Notes under the pieces: generated by a model
Told to the model about the DNA's origin: nothing
Database searches by the model: none
Seen by the model: only the letters and a program-made list of their open reading frames with translations
Shown here: one piece after another, positions 6,621-7,217 of the stretch
Position numbering within the stretch: the first letter of the stretch is position 1
Layout: each line of letters starts with the position of its first letter
Position numbers and translations under genes: made by a program
Source of the DNA: Flammeovirgaceae bacterium
Lineage (GTDB): Bacteria; Bacteroidota; Bacteroidia; Cytophagales; Cyclobacteriaceae
Reading direction: 5' to 3'
NCBI GenBank assembly: GCA_003229495.1
Contig: QIEB01000623.1
Span: 1-7,217, forward strand
DNA length: 7,217 bases

Positions 6621-6638
6621 TTATCCACTCCTGGATAA
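6621..6638 (+). repeat. 7-bp leader hairpin upstream of the TPR gene
   Basis: TTATCCA and TGGATAA form a perfect 7-bp stem closed by a CTCC tetraloop, followed by AGCCCCTTTT. It ends 37 nt before the ATG at 6676. It could be a leader structure or a weak terminator or attenuator, although the T-run is short and 6 nt away from the stem. Confidence 0.35.
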
Positions 6639-6675
6639 AGCCCCTTTTAAAACATCGTATTTTTGCTCAAAGCCT

Positions 6676-7217
6676 ATGAACAAGAACTTTGTGGTTCTTT
6701 TATTGTTTTCATTCTTCATAAGCTCCATAGCCTCCTATTCTCAAAGCGAAAAAAAAATACAGAAGTTAGTAAACCAGGCCAATAGGAATATTGCTCTGGA
6801 GAAATGGTATGAGGCGCTGCCAGTCCTTCAAAAGCTAGATACTTTGAAACCCAATGATCCGGAGATTAATTACAAATTGGGTCTTGCTTACTATCATACC
6901 ATTAGCAAATCTCAATCTCTGCGAAATTTTTTAGTAGCTGCCCGGGGAAATTATAACGCAGAGGAACTGGATTACTACCTGGGCCGGGCCTATCACTACA
7001 ATCACAAGTTTGACGATGCAGTTTCTTACTATCGGAAATTTGATGCCAAATTGGATTTAAGTGATGATCTGGATCGCATGAAACACAATGAAGTTTCACG
7101 GTACATTGAAAATTGTGCTGTAGGAAATGCTTTGTTGCCAGATTCAATTTTATTGGAGATCCAGAATGCCGGCCCCAGTATAAACAGCGTATACCCGGAT
7201 TATGTTCCGGTAGTTTC
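6676..7217 (+). CDS. N-terminal part of a secreted TPR protein, probably PD40/OmpA-type (PorE-like)
   Basis: The frame is open from ATG 6676 to the window edge with no stop, giving 180 residues of a longer protein. It begins with a signal peptide (MNKNFVVLLLFSFFISSIAS, likely cut around SYS-QSEKK). TPR-like helices follow at about 34-67 (ALEKWYEALPVLQKLDTLKP, then DPEINYKLGLAYY) and 98-130 (LDYYLGRAYHYNHKFDDAVSYYRKF). The segment YIENCAVGNALL (143-154) and the final INSVYPDYVPVV (169-180) are characteristic of Bacteroidota proteins in which an N-terminal TPR array is followed by WD40-like PD40 repeats and a C-terminal OmpA peptidoglycan-binding domain, as in the type IX secretion component PorE. 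That continuation lies outside the window and is inferred. A periplasmic or outer-membrane-associated scaffold role is expected. The start is supported by the signal peptide immediately after it; no Shine-Dalgarno is seen. Confidence 0.85.
   Translation, partial: MNKNFVVLLLFSFFISSIASYSQSEKKIQKLVNQANRNIALEKWYEALPVLQKLDTLKPNDPEINYKLGLAYYHTISKSQSLRNFLVAARGNYNAEELDYYLGRAYHYNHKFDDAVSYYRKFDAKLDLSDDLDRMKHNEVSRYIENCAVGNALLPDSILLEIQNAGPSINSVYPDYVPVV

Larger units (their letters stand above)
6321..6675. other. Divergent intergenic region with candidate control elements
   Basis: The roughly 355 nt between the divergent hydrolase-OsmC and TPR genes are strongly AT-rich. I found no credible coding frame. 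The region should hold the promoters of both flanking genes. It contains several dyads: GGATATATCC at 6437-6446, the palindrome at 6482-6495, the inverted repeat at 6564-6584 and the hairpin at 6621-6638. For the minus-strand gene, AATATTTG (complement of 6411-6418) is one mismatch from the Bacteroidota -7 consensus TAnnTTTG, but no matching -33 TTTG was seen. Confidence 0.5.

Noticed and set aside
6902..7147. 81-codon minus-strand frame
   Set aside because: It is antisense to the TPR gene that begins at 6676, which has a signal peptide and recognisable repeats.

Overview
The window reads as ordinary chromosomal DNA of a Bacteroidota bacterium, most likely a Cytophagales-type organism. This is an inference from four things: moderately AT-rich sequence, A-rich start regions mostly without Shine-Dalgarno motifs, a TPR protein with an INSxYPDYVPV-type motif at the right edge (typical of Bacteroidota PD40/OmpA proteins), and the overall gene content. 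No mobile element, tRNA, rRNA or CRISPR array was seen.

Layout from left to right. Positions 1-90 may hold the 3' end of a plus-strand gene. It converges on a tight minus-strand pair: a Rid-family protein (2432-2818), then, 3 nt later, a 741-residue APC-type amino acid permease with two C-terminal universal-stress-protein-like domains (203-2428). About 60 nt separate this pair from a divergent plus-strand unit. That unit opens with what looks like the beheaded first 26 codons of a LOG-family (TIGR00730) gene. It runs in frame into a secreted DJ-1/PfpI-family protein (start chosen at 2981), followed 4 nt later by a DinB/DUF1572-like protein (3681-4181). A class I polyphosphate kinase 2 (4276-5061) follows. 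It converges with a minus-strand alpha/beta hydrolase-OsmC fusion (5109-6320). A roughly 355-nt divergent intergenic region with several dyad symmetries separates that gene from a secreted TPR protein (6676 to the window end), which is cut by the edge.

The genes do not form one recognisable pathway. Several fit a loose theme of stress and metabolite housekeeping: PPK2 for polyphosphate and nucleotide balance, an OsmC domain for hydroperoxide or thiol chemistry, USP domains on a transporter, DJ-1/PfpI and Rid folds. The Rid protein lacks the arginine that defines active RidA deaminases, so a simple 2-aminoacrylate detoxification role should not be assumed. The most unusual item is the LOG 5' remnant with its own good Shine-Dalgarno, fused in frame ahead of the signal peptide of the PfpI-like protein. 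I found no convincing evidence of a wholly new multi-gene system.
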